From positions 1 through 63,990 of the forward strand of contig JAYMTF010000048.1 in NCBI GenBank assembly GCA_036897485.1: 63,990 nucleotides of DNA, written 5' to 3'. A program made the translations under genes and the position numbers. This document shows positions 12,484 through 23,900 of the stretch, piece by piece. The stretch's first letter is position 1, and each line of letters opens with the position of its first letter. The notes below the pieces were generated by a model. It did no database searches. It worked only from the letters and a program-made list of their open reading frames with translations, and was not told the origin of the DNA. The stretch comes from Pelargonium nanum. Lineage: Eukaryota > Streptophyta > Magnoliopsida > Geraniales > Geraniaceae.

Positions 12484-15048
12484 ATGCAGAGAAGCTGCGC
12501 CACCGCAGCTGTGGTGGTTGCGCTACTGTGCGCCTCCACCTGGCACGTCGCTTTTTCACTCACCGACGGTAAGCATCGATCTTTCAAATCATTATTTGAT
12601 GCTTTATTACTAATTTGTTTCTTGTTTAATTTAATTAAATAATTTTGCGACTTTATATATTATCAGAACTCTACAGCTAGTTAATTAGATAGTGAAATGT
12701 TTCTATTTTTGGTTGAAATTACGAGTTAGCTAATGTTTCCATGCTCATTCTCGACTTGACACCTCAAAATCGCAATACAATGTTATTAATTATTTCCTTT
12801 TATTTTGGTTTTGAATGTCATGTTTATTAGTATTTTCAATTTTTATAAACAAATTGGTTAAAAGAAAGTGAGATAGATGATCTTTTTATTTATTCATTGA
12901 AATTCTCTAAATGGTAGAGACATCAATTTAGGTTATGATCTATGACACGACACGAATTCAAGTAGGTTTTATCCAATATAGTCGAGTTTGTGTGGACTAA
13001 TTGATCAACTTGTTTCATCTATGTAATCCCTTTATGAACTCACATATCTAAGGATAAAAATGTACATTTTCAAACATGTCATAGAAAATGACCTAATATT
13101 AATGGATCAAATGTGTCGGGTTTTGTCAGGTCACTATCAACCAATTTATTTAAATGTATTATATTAACTCGTATAGTTTTGAGTACAACCATTTAAACGT
13201 GTTAGTCGTGTCAAGTCATATTAACCCGCTCACAACGAGAATTCAACTCGTCTAGTAATCATAACGAATTCGAATTGATATGTTCAACATAATTACATGA
13301 ATTATCACCCCTAGTAAATTGCATAGAAATAGAAAGCTTATATTTGTAGTCAAAGGAAAGCAAAAGAAAAAACCAGCACAGTTTGGCGCATGAGAGATTG
13401 GCAGATTTGCATGTTTTTATGGCAGCTGGGCCACGTGCTAAATCTGGCCAGGCCCTCACAATATATTTTAATTCCAATATTCCATTTTTATCCTCCAACT
13501 CACTTAATTTAACTAGTTTGTGCTATGTCCTCTTCTGTATTTTATCATTTCAATTTTCAGTCTCTTGCTTGCTCGGCTCATTGTCATTTACTTTTCATGT
13601 GCTCGGTTGGGTTGTTGGCCAACAAACAACGTAGTTTTTAATGAAGATCTAATAAATGAAACTTTCATCAATATCCATATAAGTTGGATCAAGGGCAGGA
13701 TCGTAAATTAATCTTATGCAAGCCATGTTAGTCTGAGTCAGAGATGGTGTGACAAAGAACACAGCATCATCTCCTACCCACGTTCCCTTACCTTAGACAT
13801 TACATGTGATGACACCTTGGCACTTATAAACAAGATTCGATATCTACATCACATATTTTGTCACGTGTAAATTATATATGTACATCATCTTTTAATCGTG
13901 TTAAATCTTTCAGGTTTATTGCCAAATGGCAACTTCGAGATGGGTCCAAAGCCATCAGAATTGAAAGGCACACTCGTAACCAACAAAAAAGCTATCCCGG
14001 AATGGGAAACATCAGGCTACATTGAGTACATTAAGTCGGGGCACAAGCAAGGAGATATGTTGCTAGTAGTGCCCGAGGGAGCCTTCGCGGTAAGGCTTGG
14101 AAATGAGGCGTCAATTAAGCAAAAAATCAAGGTTCAGAAGGACATGTACTACTCGTTGACTTTCAGTGCTGCGCGCACTTGCGCTCAGGAGGAGAGTCTT
14201 AATATCTCAGTCACCCCTAACAACGAACCTAAGGATTGGGGGATTCTTCCTATGCAAACTATGTATAGTAGCAATGGTTGGGACTCGTACGCTTGGGCCT
14301 TCCAGGCTGACAATTCGGAAATTGAGATCTCAATTCACAATCCGGGTGTCGAGGAGGATCCTGCTTGTGGCCCGCTTATTGATTCCGTCGCTTTGAAGGC
14401 CTTGTACCCTCCCAAGCGCACAAATAGTAAGCACTATTGAACATATCATATTTCTATTGTATATCAGTGTACATCACTTGCCGCGTAACTAATCAAATTT
14501 GCATTACAGCGAATTTGTTGAAGAATGGTGATTTTGAAGAGGGCCCATATGTGTTCCCAAACACAGCCTGGGGAGTGTTGATCCCCCCTCACATAGAGGA
14601 TGACCATAGCCCGTTGCCCGGGTGGATCATCGAGTCTCTCAAGGCGGTCAAGTATGTGGATAGTGTCCATTTCGCGGTTCCTAAGGGGAAGAGAGCCATC
14701 GAGCTTGTTGCGGGAAAAGAAAGTGCCATTGCCCAAATTGTCAAGACCACTCCCGGGAAGGACTATGCGCTGTCCTTCGCGGTTGGAGATGCCAACAACG
14801 CGTGCGAAGGTAGCATGATCGTAGAGGGGTTTGCGGGTAAAGAAACTATCAAGGCCTCTTATGTGTCCAAGGGCAAGGGGGGATCCAAACGCTTCACGCT
14901 CAAGTTCAAGGCAGTGAGTGACCGCACAAGAGTCATGTTCTATAGCTCATTCTACACCATGAAGAGTGACAGCTCCGGGTCTCTTTGCGGCCCTGTGATC
15001 GATGATGTGAGGTTGGTTAGTATCCGCAAGAATCGACGCTTGCTGTGA
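12484..15048 (+). CDS. secreted DUF642 cell-wall protein, DGR/BIIDXI family
   Basis: Three exons (12484-12568, 13914-14426, 14510-15048) join to 378 aa, the usual family length of about 370. Residues 1-25 form a signal peptide with the hydrophobic run AVVVALLCAS, so the protein is exported to the wall. Two galactose-binding-like DUF642 repeats follow. The first starts LLPNGNFEMGPKPSELKG and ends in NPGVEEDPACGPLID. The second starts LLKNGDFEEGPYVFP and ends in GSLCGPVIDDVRLV. Conserved cysteines are present (TCAQEE, DPACGP, NACEGS, SLCGP). Family knowledge: these proteins bind wall polysaccharides and modulate pectin methylesterase. The wording of repeat one is closest to Arabidopsis DGR1. 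Intron 1 (12569-13913) is long and holds a repeat remnant. Confidence 0.93.
12930..13265. repeat. degenerate dispersed repeat in DUF642 intron 1
   Basis: ACACGACACGAATTC near the left side and CGTGTCAAGTC plus TAACCCGC near the right side give a loose inverted symmetry. Sequences rich in CGACACGA/TCGTGTC are common as non-autonomous DNA-transposon relics in plants. The boundaries and family are not certain and no target duplication could be fixed. Confidence 0.3.
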
Positions 15049-15317
15049 TTTGGATCGATTTGATCATTGATCGATATATGGGGTTTTATTACATTATAGT
15101 TGTCATATTAAGTGGTGATATGATATGACATACAACTAGAATTGTTGTAATAGGAGCAAGAAGAGAGAGCCTTATGTTCTTGTGAGTTTAACATGTTGAT
15201 TTTATTATGTATCTATCTTTTACTCTTTTTTTCTCAGTTGAATGGAGAGTTATTGCATCTTTATTTAGTCTCCAAATTATTTTCTTGGTCAAACAAATAG
15301 GTCTTGTTTGTTGAACC

Positions 15318-15566
15318 TCAGCAAGATTTCATTAACTTGTTGCTCATAAATAATATATAGATCAAGAATCCATTGTCTTTTAGAAGACTGTGTTCCAAAT
15401 TCATAATGCGGAACTTCACTGAATTTCTTGCTTTAGTTCCCAATGGAAATGTCAAGAAACTGAAGAGGGAATCAACAAAATCAGCATCTGCCTCAGCAAA
15501 AATAACCCTGTTTCTCCTCTTGTAAACCATAAGCTTCAGCTGCACATGGTCTTTTGTGATAGCCAT
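15318..15566 (-). pseudogene. DUF674 remnant with internal deletion
   Basis: The first 40 or so codons from the ATG at 15566 match the DUF674 N-terminus (VIFAEADADFVDSLFSFLTF, then PLG) and parallel the next gene (LLFAEADADFVDCIFSFLTF). Right after FPLGT the sequence no longer follows the domain. It instead resembles the 3' end and 3' flank of the neighbouring copy: AAAGCAAGAA here and there, followed in both by a GGA/TTCTTGATCTA-like stretch. More than 1.2 kb of the gene is therefore missing. The leftover frame, about 82 codons, is not expected to make a working protein. A TTG/ATG extension to 15611 is possible but unlike the family start. Confidence 0.75.
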
Positions 15567-16483
15567 GGAAGAAACTGAAAATTGGAGTTGAAGTCTTGAA
15601 GATGACAACAAGAAGTTATGGTTGCTTAGTTTTTATTTTCAAGAAAACCTTCCAAGTCCAACCACAAGGCTTTTGTTTTCATTGATTGGAGTTGTTCCTT
15701 AGTTAGTTCCTGTTTTCTTTATTCAGTTCCTGATCTTAAGTTTCAGTCAGAAAATTGGGCATTTTACTAAGTCAAGGAGCTGGTGTCATTTGTCGAAGTT
15801 TACTGTTGTCTTCCTCTGTTTTTGGATAGTTGCTGATTTGTTGGGATGTTTCTTAGCTTGTACTTCAGTTTTTAATGCAATGAAAGTCTGAATCTTTCAA
15901 CATACAGTCATTTTTGTAAGCAATTGTTCCATTACTTTCATATTTAGTTTCATGTACAATGACTGTAGGAACAGAAATGGGATCCAAAATCCATTAAAAC
16001 CTGAGCTTTAAAGGACAGACAATTGATTCTTCTTGTGCCTTTCACACTCCATAGATCACACAGATCTTTCTTTTTTCTGAATTAACCATATACAAATTCT
16101 TTCACACCATGTATAATGTCTGAGAGTAAGTAAATGGGATCATCCAAGAATCATCGAAAACCCAAGCTTTTTTATACATGAAATCAACAAAAACATGTAA
16201 AAATCCTGCAGAAAACAGTATGAACAAAATCCTAGTGAATACACATGATTGAGTTCTTCAATTGACAGCACATTGCACTGGATGCTCTAACTTTTACCAC
16301 TCGAAAAACAACATCCTTATGCATCCACACAATAGAAACAAACACAACCGATACAAGGATAAGAAAGAAAAAGAAAAAAAGCTTTCTTGATCAAGGAGCC
16401 AATCCTAGATAATGATTTCTTGCTTGGATCTTTCAAGATACACTTGTCAAATGATATTTAGATCAAGAGTCCACTGTGCTTGA
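15567..16483. other. spacer between DUF674 copies
   Basis: This holds the upstream flank of the deleted copy and the 3' flank of the larger DUF674 copy, both on the minus strand. The sequence is AT-rich with no ORF of note and no RNA gene or repeat I can define. Confidence 0.5.
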
Positions 16484-18061
16484 CTAGACTTCTTGCTTTG
16501 GCTCCTTCAAGTTGAGTTTGTCGAATAGCCCAATTGTTAAAGCAGATGTTGAATTAAGAGAAGCCTTCAAAATGCTTAAAACCTGAAACAAAAACAGTTT
16601 TGTTAATTAGTCTAACCAACAAAGTAGATACAATACTGAAAATTAGTCCATCGATGTCACATTTACCTCAACCATGCCAATGCTGATTGTCCTCTCCTCC
16701 AAGTCGCTAAGCAAACATTTGCTTTTGTTAAGAATGGAAATTGCAGATCCCGTTGAGAATGGTGTCACTACCAAATTGTCCATAACCACGAACAACCCCC
16801 CCTTAACAAATCCTTTCAAATCTTTCCTTCCAATTTTGGTATCATCCGTTGGAAACTTTGGATTTACAATTGGCATCGTGACTCCTTCAATAACAAAGCT
16901 TCCAAGATTTGTTTCTGATGGGAATATCTGTTTATAGCTTTTATAATATGGAGAACACGTCGGTCTGAGCAGAACGTTCTTATCATTCTCTGACATGAAG
17001 TACTGAGAGTCCAAAGCTAACACGCTCTGGTACAAACTATCTATGCTTCTAAGACATGACTGTCCATCCAAGATATGCAACAGTTCCACCAAGGGAATGG
17101 TGAGGAAGCTAAACAAGATGTCAATAAATTCTTGCTGAGCTTCAACAAACAAAACCTCTTTGTTTGACTTCTTCAGCATCACCTTAACCTCCATGCTTCT
17201 TACTTCTTCAGCTTGGTTAATAGAATATCTCTTCACCAATGGTGGATTCTCGGGCGTAACTTTGCCAGGCAAATTTCCCTTGGACAGAAACATATCAGTC
17301 AAAGGTGATGTTGAGGCCAAAGTCCACTTGAGAAGTTCCAACAACTAAACAAATCCAAACAAAGTGACAGTAAATAACAATAACGAGGGTCAAGAAATTG
17401 TAGCATTTGGTTGTTGAAGAAGTACCTGATTCGAACCAAGTTTCACAGTCCTTTCCTCAATCACATTCGTGTCTTCAATGCCAAGCTTGTATAGAAGTCC
17501 AATAGCTGTTCCCGGAATTAGAGGCATTACATGAAGACGGTCAGTGATGATAAACTTGAAGGCTTTAGTGACAAAAACTTCATCTTTTCTTATTTCTGAG
17601 GTGGAACTAGAAGGCCCCAGTGTTATCTCCATAGTCTTCATATCACCACAGTAGGAGCATATTATTCTTTCTTTATAGATGACAGGCGATTTACAACTAG
17701 AACACGGACTTTGACCTCTATAGTACCTAGTAGGCTCTGTGTCATCTACATTGATCTTGAGTTTCCGAAACTCTTCCTCCAACAAATTTCTAGGCTTCAC
17801 AAGCATATCTTTACACGCATTATTGAAGAACCATTATGTGTCGAGATTCATCACACTTTGATAGAGAGTGTTGAAGCATCCTAATGTTACTACAGGCTGT
17901 GATTGTGTGGTTCGCAAAACAAGCCTAACAATAGTTCCCAGAGGAAATGTCAAGAAACTAAAGATGCAATCAACAAAATCAGCATCTGCCTCAGCAAAAA
18001 GAAGCCTGTTTTTCTCCTTATCAACTAAAAGTTTAAGCTCCAACTCTTTTGGGACAGCCAT
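16484..18061 (-). pseudogene. DUF674 gene with in-frame premature stop
   Basis: Three exons on the minus strand (18061-17426, 17344-16667, 16582-16484) total 471 codons, the normal length for plant DUF674 proteins of unknown function. Two repeats are visible. The first begins MAVPKELELKLLVDKEKNRL; the second has MEVKVMLKKSNKEVLFVEAQ and VLLRPTC. The first has a CxxC..CxxC zinc-like pattern (SPCSSCKSP, IICSYCGDM). Codon 76, bases 17836-17834, is TAA, but the frame continues perfectly after it (WFFNNACKDMLVKPRN). The rest is intact, with good splice sites. The simplest reading is a recent nonsense mutation, so a young pseudogene or null allele. A downstream Met at 17806 could start a shortened protein. 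A sequencing error is not excluded. Confidence 0.85.
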
Positions 18062-19146
18062 AGATGAAAGTGTAATAATGAGTTAGCTCAAAGTGATGAT
18101 TAGAACTAGAACATGCTTGACTTCTGGTAAAATGAATATCAATTCTCTTCTTGATTCTGCAGAAACCAAATGGTTGCATTTATTCTCAATTTCAAGAAAC
18201 CTAATTACAAGTACAAGAACAAGTATATGTGATTAGGAAGTGTTAAATTGTTCCATTTTTTCGACAGGAGAGAAATCAAGAAATTGTTGATGTTCTTGTA
18301 ATTGAATGAGTTGATTAAACTAAAGCAGTGTCTTGGAAAAAAGAAGAGTAAAATTTAAGAGCAAACGAACCGTCGAGTCCGTTGACTTTTTATAATTTTC
18401 TTAGAAGCTTAATTCCGGCGAGTGCATGAGCAGAGCAAACGTGAAGTAAGTTGCGAAGAGGAAACATACCGAGGACAACTAGATCGCCTCCACAGCTCCG
18501 TCACTGGAATCTACACGACGCTGAGCAGATCACAAAAGTGGAGAACCAGACAGTTTCAAGAAGTCGTGATGGTGTGAGTTACCTATTTTACCCTTGTCTT
18601 TTCACTAACAATTGATCTAGATTCGACGTAGGTTTGTTTTATTGGTGCACACGAAGTGCAGCAGGAGGCGATAGTAGAGAAAGGTTTTGAAAAATGGTGA
18701 TTTGGTGATTTGCTATTGAGTTAGATGACATACACGATAGTAGTGAGGGGCGGTTGGCAGAACACTTCATATGGTTGGCTTGAACTTTAAGAGAAATTAT
18801 TGACACTTGTTCGTGCTCTTCATACTAGATGAGAGAATTTCAGTGCATTCAGTTTGATTGTACAAGATGGCTTGTGTAAATATTTTATTTTCAAATTAGT
18901 TTATGAATCGAGTGACCCACGAAGGTTTTTAGTATTTTTGTCGTACTTATCTAAATGACTTGATTTCTGGATTACCTTTTTTATACTCCAATGTTGGGCC
19001 TGGCCCAAATCCTGAAAATATGCGTGGAAATTGGAATTGGATAAGAAAACGGACAAGACAAGTCCGATTACAATAAGAACAGGAAATAAGAAAAGCTTTC
19101 GTAAGAAAACTTTCCTAAAACAACTCGAACGCAGCACAAATATCAC
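18062..19146. other. intergenic: DUF674 upstream region and SKP1 promoter
   Basis: A more GC-rich patch at about 18410-18570 has a minus-strand donor-like CCTCG|GTATGT near 18471. It could be an untranslated first exon of the DUF674 gene, which is inference. Toward the right, TGGGCC at 18995-19000 and GGCCCA at 19002-19007 form a paired site II motif about 150 bases upstream of the TATA box of the SKP1-like gene. Confidence 0.4.
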
Positions 19147-19155
19147 TATATATAA
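19147..19155 (+). promoter_or_regulatory. TATA box of the SKP1-like gene
   Basis: TATATATAA sits about 110 bases before the ATG, which leaves a leader of roughly 80 bases. It makes the long upstream extension of the reading frame (to 19031) untranslated, since that extension lies across the TATA box. Confidence 0.65.
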
Positions 19156-19258
19156 GCCCTTTCCTTCAACTTCTGATTTCAACTGTCTGCTGTCCTACAC
19201 TACAGTACACAGCTTCTTTGTCAATATTGTTGCTCTCAGTCTCAGAGAAGAAAAATCC

Positions 19259-19744
19259 ATGGCTTCTACTGTGGATGCTCAGTCCGATAATCCCGTGGCG
19301 GTGGTGAAGCTGATGACCTCCGACGAGCAGATCATGGAGATCGAACAGGCGGTGGCGGCGCAGTGCGAGGCCATCAAGCGCATGATCGAGGACGGCTGCG
19401 CCGACTCCGTGATTCCGGTCTCCAACGTGGACTCGGAGACCCTAACGATGGTGGCGGAGTGGTGCAAGCGCCACGTGGGCGTAGAAAAGGCGGAGGAGGA
19501 TCAGGATCTGAAGAAGTGGGAGGACGAGTTCGTGGATCGCGACCAGGAGGTGCTGTACCATCTGATAATGGCGGCGAATTATCTGGACGTGAAGGGGTTG
19601 CTGGACAGGGTGGCGCAGAAGGTGGCGGACATGATTAAAGGGAAGCATCCCGATGAGATTCGGAGGATTTTTAATATCAAGAACGATTTCGAGCCGGAGG
19701 AGTATGAGAAGATCATCAGCGACCATTCTTGGGCTTTTCAGTGA
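19259..19744 (+). CDS. SKP1-like protein, SCF ubiquitin ligase adaptor
   Basis: A 161-aa intronless gene. SKP1 proteins bridge cullin-1 and F-box proteins in SCF E3 ligases in nucleus and cytosol. The BTB/POZ part covers about residues 14-75, with VVKLMTSDEQIMEIEQAVAA and a TMVAEWCKRHV helix. An acidic linker follows (EKAEEDQDLKKWEDEFVD). The SKP1 dimerisation domain runs to the end with LIMAANYLDVKGLLDRVAQK, the family HPDEIRRIFNIKNDF motif, and a terminal WAFQ. Typical SKP1/ASK1 proteins read IPLPNV and end WAFE. Here VIPVSNV and WAFQ are seen, so this is a diverged ASK-type member. I chose the ATG at 19259 because it matches the family start and lies after the TATA box. Confidence 0.93.
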   Translation: MASTVDAQSDNPVAVVKLMTSDEQIMEIEQAVAAQCEAIKRMIEDGCADSVIPVSNVDSETLTMVAEWCKRHVGVEKAEEDQDLKKWEDEFVDRDQEVLYHLIMAANYLDVKGLLDRVAQKVADMIKGKHPDEIRRIFNIKNDFEPEEYEKIISDHSWAFQ

Positions 19745-20912
19745 TCTCAATTCAACGATTCTTTTAGTTTCAGGAAGGGGCTAATTAGGTTTAGGGTTTA
19801 ACTTTTTATGATTATTCATCTGAAGATATGCTATCTTTTAATTAATTTCAGGTTAATTAGGTTCAGGGAGTTTAATTGGTTTGATGGAATTCAAAGTATA
19901 TTTAGTCTTGTGTTCTACTTATTGTTTTTTATATTTCAAGTTGATGTTCTACTTAATTAATTTGATATATATTTCATGGCATATTATTTTTCTCTGCATA
20001 AATATTTATGATTGCTATTTTAATTCATGGATATACTCATTTGCTCAAACATGAAACTTAGGGTAGAATTTTTGTTTTCTCATATTGTACCGTTAACAAA
20101 AATAATGTACTTGGCATTCGAGACTTATGCCATTCACAATTAAAGACAAAAAAAAATTATCTATTTCTCTAAAAAGATAAATGATTCAAAACAGTTTATG
20201 AATTTTAATATTCCAATCTAATTTGGTCGTCAAACTTCTTTTAAAACCCAAAATAATTCCTCTGTGTTTCACCCAACAAGATTGATGAACTTTATTTTGT
20301 CCTAAAATAATCAATTTGGACCGAAACACAAGTTGTATCAAAAGTTTAAGGATCAATTTGGGTCAAAACAATTCAATGACAAAATTAAATCGAAACTCGA
20401 AAATTTAAACACTATTTTGTGGTTAAAGAAAATTTAGAGATCAAATTAGATCAAAACATGAAAATAAAGAAGCAAATTAGACCTTTTACCTAAATTAAAT
20501 GAAAACAAACTAAAGTTCATGAAACCAACAAGACAATGTACAGACAAATAAAACTTTTTAGTTCCAGGCAAAAAGACAAAAATAGTAGATAGATCAATAT
20601 GCATTAATGCTTACGTGTAACCTTCTGAAAGCGAAAACGTGGCACGACAGGAACCGATCCTATACATTCCCAACCAACTAAACACATCAACCTCTAACTT
20701 ACACGCGAAGTGCACAGCGCACTTTAGCCCTCCCAATCCCTCGGAAAATGCCGAAAACCCCATTATCCAATTCCTCAGGCGCACGTTAGAACCAACCCGC
20801 TCGACTCCCATGAACAATTTAAGGCGCGAACCATTTCGTGCATTTCAAACTGTCTCCATCTCTCTGCTTCCTCTTCCCGAGATTTCCACATTCCTTCCCT
20901 TCAAACCCGTCA
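19745..20912. other. intergenic region with a repeat; UVR3 leader at the right
   Basis: The left part is the SKP1 3' UTR and AT-rich DNA. A foldback repeat occupies about 20200-20490. From about 20640 the sequence becomes GC-richer and leads into the photolyase gene. ORFs there on either strand show no homology and overlap the leader or first exon. Confidence 0.5.
20200..20490. repeat. foldback repeat, same family as at 53.2 kb
   Basis: The left arm reads CTAATTTGGTCGTCAAACTT then AACCCAAAATAATTCC. The right arm carries the inverted equivalents (TTTAAGGATCAATTTGGGTC, GATCAAATTAGA, AAATTAGACCTTTTACC). Short modules of the kind 'CAAACTT...GACCCAAATT' recur in both orientations. The copy is degenerate and no target duplication is clear. 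It resembles the longer copy at 53225-53600. Confidence 0.6.
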
Positions 20913-23900
20913 ATGGCTTCAACATCCAGTTCTCTGATGTGGTTCCGGAAGGGCCTCCGGATCCACGACAACCCGGCGCTCCAGCAAGCCTCCAAGGGCT
21001 CCAGTTTTCTCTACCCTGTCTTCGTCATCGACCCACATTACATGGCGCCTGACCCGAACGCTCCTTCTCCCGGGTCCTCTCGCGCTGGCCTGAATCGGAT
21101 CCGGTTCCTGCTCGAAAGCCTTGTGGATCTCGATTCGAGCCTGAAGAAGCTCGGCTCGCGGTTGCTGGTGTTGAAGGGCGATCCGGGCGAGGTAGTGATT
21201 CGCTGCTTGAAGGAGTGGAATGTGAACAAGCTCTGCTACGAATACGATTCAGAACCCTATTATCAAGATCTAGATGTTAAAGTAAATGTAAGCTGTTCTT
21301 TTTTTTGCTTGTCCCTTTGTGTAATGGTGGAATTTTTCGTATTTTTCACTTTTTATTGCAACAGAAATTTACTTCGGAAGCTGGAATTGATGTTTTCTCT
21401 CCGGTGAGCCACACACTCTTCAGTCCTGCAGATATCATAAAAAAGGTATGGTTGAACCCTTGAATTCTTGATTTTGAAGGTGTTTGCTTTTGAAGATTGG
21501 GTGTTTTGAGTGTTTGTGTTGTTGTAATGTTTGATAGAATAAGGGGAGACCACCGGTGAGCTATCAATCATTTCTGAAGCTTGCCGGGAAACCAACGTGG
21601 GCGTCTTTCCCACTTTCAACCTCCCTATCCTCTGTTCCACCTGTTGGAGATGTTGTAGGCTGTGAGATATGGGAAGTCCCAACCATTAGTGAACTTGGCT
21701 ATGAGGATATTGAACAGGTTTGGAGTCACACCAATACATTGACTTGTCAATGCATTTCTTTGTTTGAATAGTTTTGTTGTATGAGGGTCTTTTGTATGCA
21801 GGATGAGTGGACTCCTTTTAGAGGTGGTGAATCTGAGGCGTTGAAGAGGTTAAAAGAATCACTCAGTGACAAGGTATTGTTTGGTGATGTATGATGTACC
21901 GTTTGGTTGATCATGAAATTAGTTTTGTTCTTTAGAAAGTTCTCATTCTCTATGTGCTATTCAAATCATGATTTCTTGTGGTGGAGATAGTGGATCTCCT
22001 TTATTGATTTATCTGTTCACTATTGCTTGCAGGAGTGGGTGGCAAAGTTTGAGAAACCTAAGGGTGACCCATCTGCATTCATCAAACCAGCCACAACTGT
22101 TTTGTCGCCTTATTTAAAGGTGAGTTATTGCAGTGAGGGGAGCAATATTGGTTATCAGATTTCCTTTAATGGCGAGCCTACAAGACTTTATAGAACAGCA
22201 GCTGCTTGCTTCTTTCTTTTGGCTCACTCTTTTTTATTTTATGTCTTTGGCAGTTCGGCTGTCTCTCTTCTAGGTACTTCTACCAATGCCTGCAAGATGT
22301 TTATAAAGATGTCAAAAATCACACATCACCGCCGGTTTCTCTCGTTGGACAGGTCAGTATACCTCTTCTAGCTAGTTTTACTGTAATCTTGGTTATAGAT
22401 CCATCATGGCGTCGTACTAAATACTGGTCTCAACCTCTGTAGTTGCTATGGAGAGATTTCTTCTACACTGCAGCTTTTGGCACACCTAATTTTGATCAGA
22501 TGAAGGGTAATAGAATATGCAAGCAGGTAATTTTTTTATTCTTCTTGAATAATGCAATCAGTACACCAGTTGTCATTCCTTGAAGAACTAACAGAAAGAT
22601 GAGTTATATGCTTTCAATTTAGTGGTTCTCTGTAATCTGAATGTCCTAGATTTTTGAAGCATATCCTACCAGCAAGGTTTATTCTACTATTAATGTAAGA
22701 GTAGCTTCATAATATGATATGCCTCGTAACTCATAGTTCAATTACGAGAAAAAAGATAAGAGCTAAACGTAAATGAATATCCTTCAATTAAACCTACTGC
22801 GCAGCTCACTTTACTTTGGCTATTATCCAACATTCATTATGCTGGTTCGTGCATCACATATATAACAAATATTGATGCATGGATGTAAATTCTGCATGGT
22901 GATCTAGATACCTTGGAATGATGATGATGAACTATTAGCAGCTTGGAGAGAAGCCAGAACAGGATATCCTTGGATTGATGCAATCATGGTCCAGGTTAGG
23001 CTTTAGGCTTAACTAATAATATTCTTCCCAAATGCCGCTCTAGCTTAGGTGTACACTTCCTTAATGTCTTTAAGTATCGTATGCTGCCAAACTTATTTGA
23101 AATTTTCATATATTCGCTTCTGTAGCTGCGCAAGTGGGGTTGGATACACCATCTAGCACGCCATTGTGTCGCTTGTTTTCTAACTCGTGGAGATCTGGTA
23201 CAATCTTTCATGTAACTGGGTCATCATTCTTTTCCTCTTGCTCTTTTTGACATTATTTGTTTCTGCTATAGTTTGTTCACTGGGAAAAAGGGCGTGATGT
23301 TTTCGAGAGACTTCTAATTGATTCCGATTGGGCCATTAATAATGGGAATTGGTTGTGGCTATCCTGCTCATCATTCTTTTACCAGGTATTAAGGATCCAA
23401 CATTTTATTGTTGTACAAGTTCGCATGGTAACATTATCTGCTGCATTGGAGCCTAATACCTTAGTGTGGTTTCTATACTTTGATGGATATTCCGTAATTG
23501 CATGGAAATTCTACAACAAAATAAGTCATTATTACTCTTCTAAACATCATCACAGCCTGATAATTGTGAATGTTCTGATGTGAAGACTTTCTCTGGTATA
23601 ACTCAGAAAGGCTTCAAATAAACATTGTGCATCGTAGTTCAGTGCTTCAATATCATGCAATCATCCCTATTTTTCAAATTTATGTTTGTAAGACAAGGGT
23701 AATGGTAGCTGAGTCAGGCCTCAGTTTAATTTCTGACATCATTGATTTATGTTTCAACCAGTATAATCGTATCTACTCCCCAATATCATTTGGAAAGAAA
23801 TATGATCCCAACGGCAACTATATTAGGCATTTTCTTCCTGTGCTGAAAGGTATCCCAAATTTCCTCTCGCGTCCTTTTGATTATTGGCTAGGTGCATTTA

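Noticed and set aside
17342..17344. TTG as a start for a separate 233-aa DUF674 gene
   Set aside because: This is the first codon of exon 2 right after an acceptor site; the protein continues from exon 1.
19031..19258. 76-codon upstream extension of the SKP1-like frame
   Set aside because: It spans the TATA box and leader, and the added residues have no relation to SKP1.
19442..19750. 102-aa ORF antisense to the SKP1-like gene
   Set aside because: A shadow of biased codon use on the + strand.
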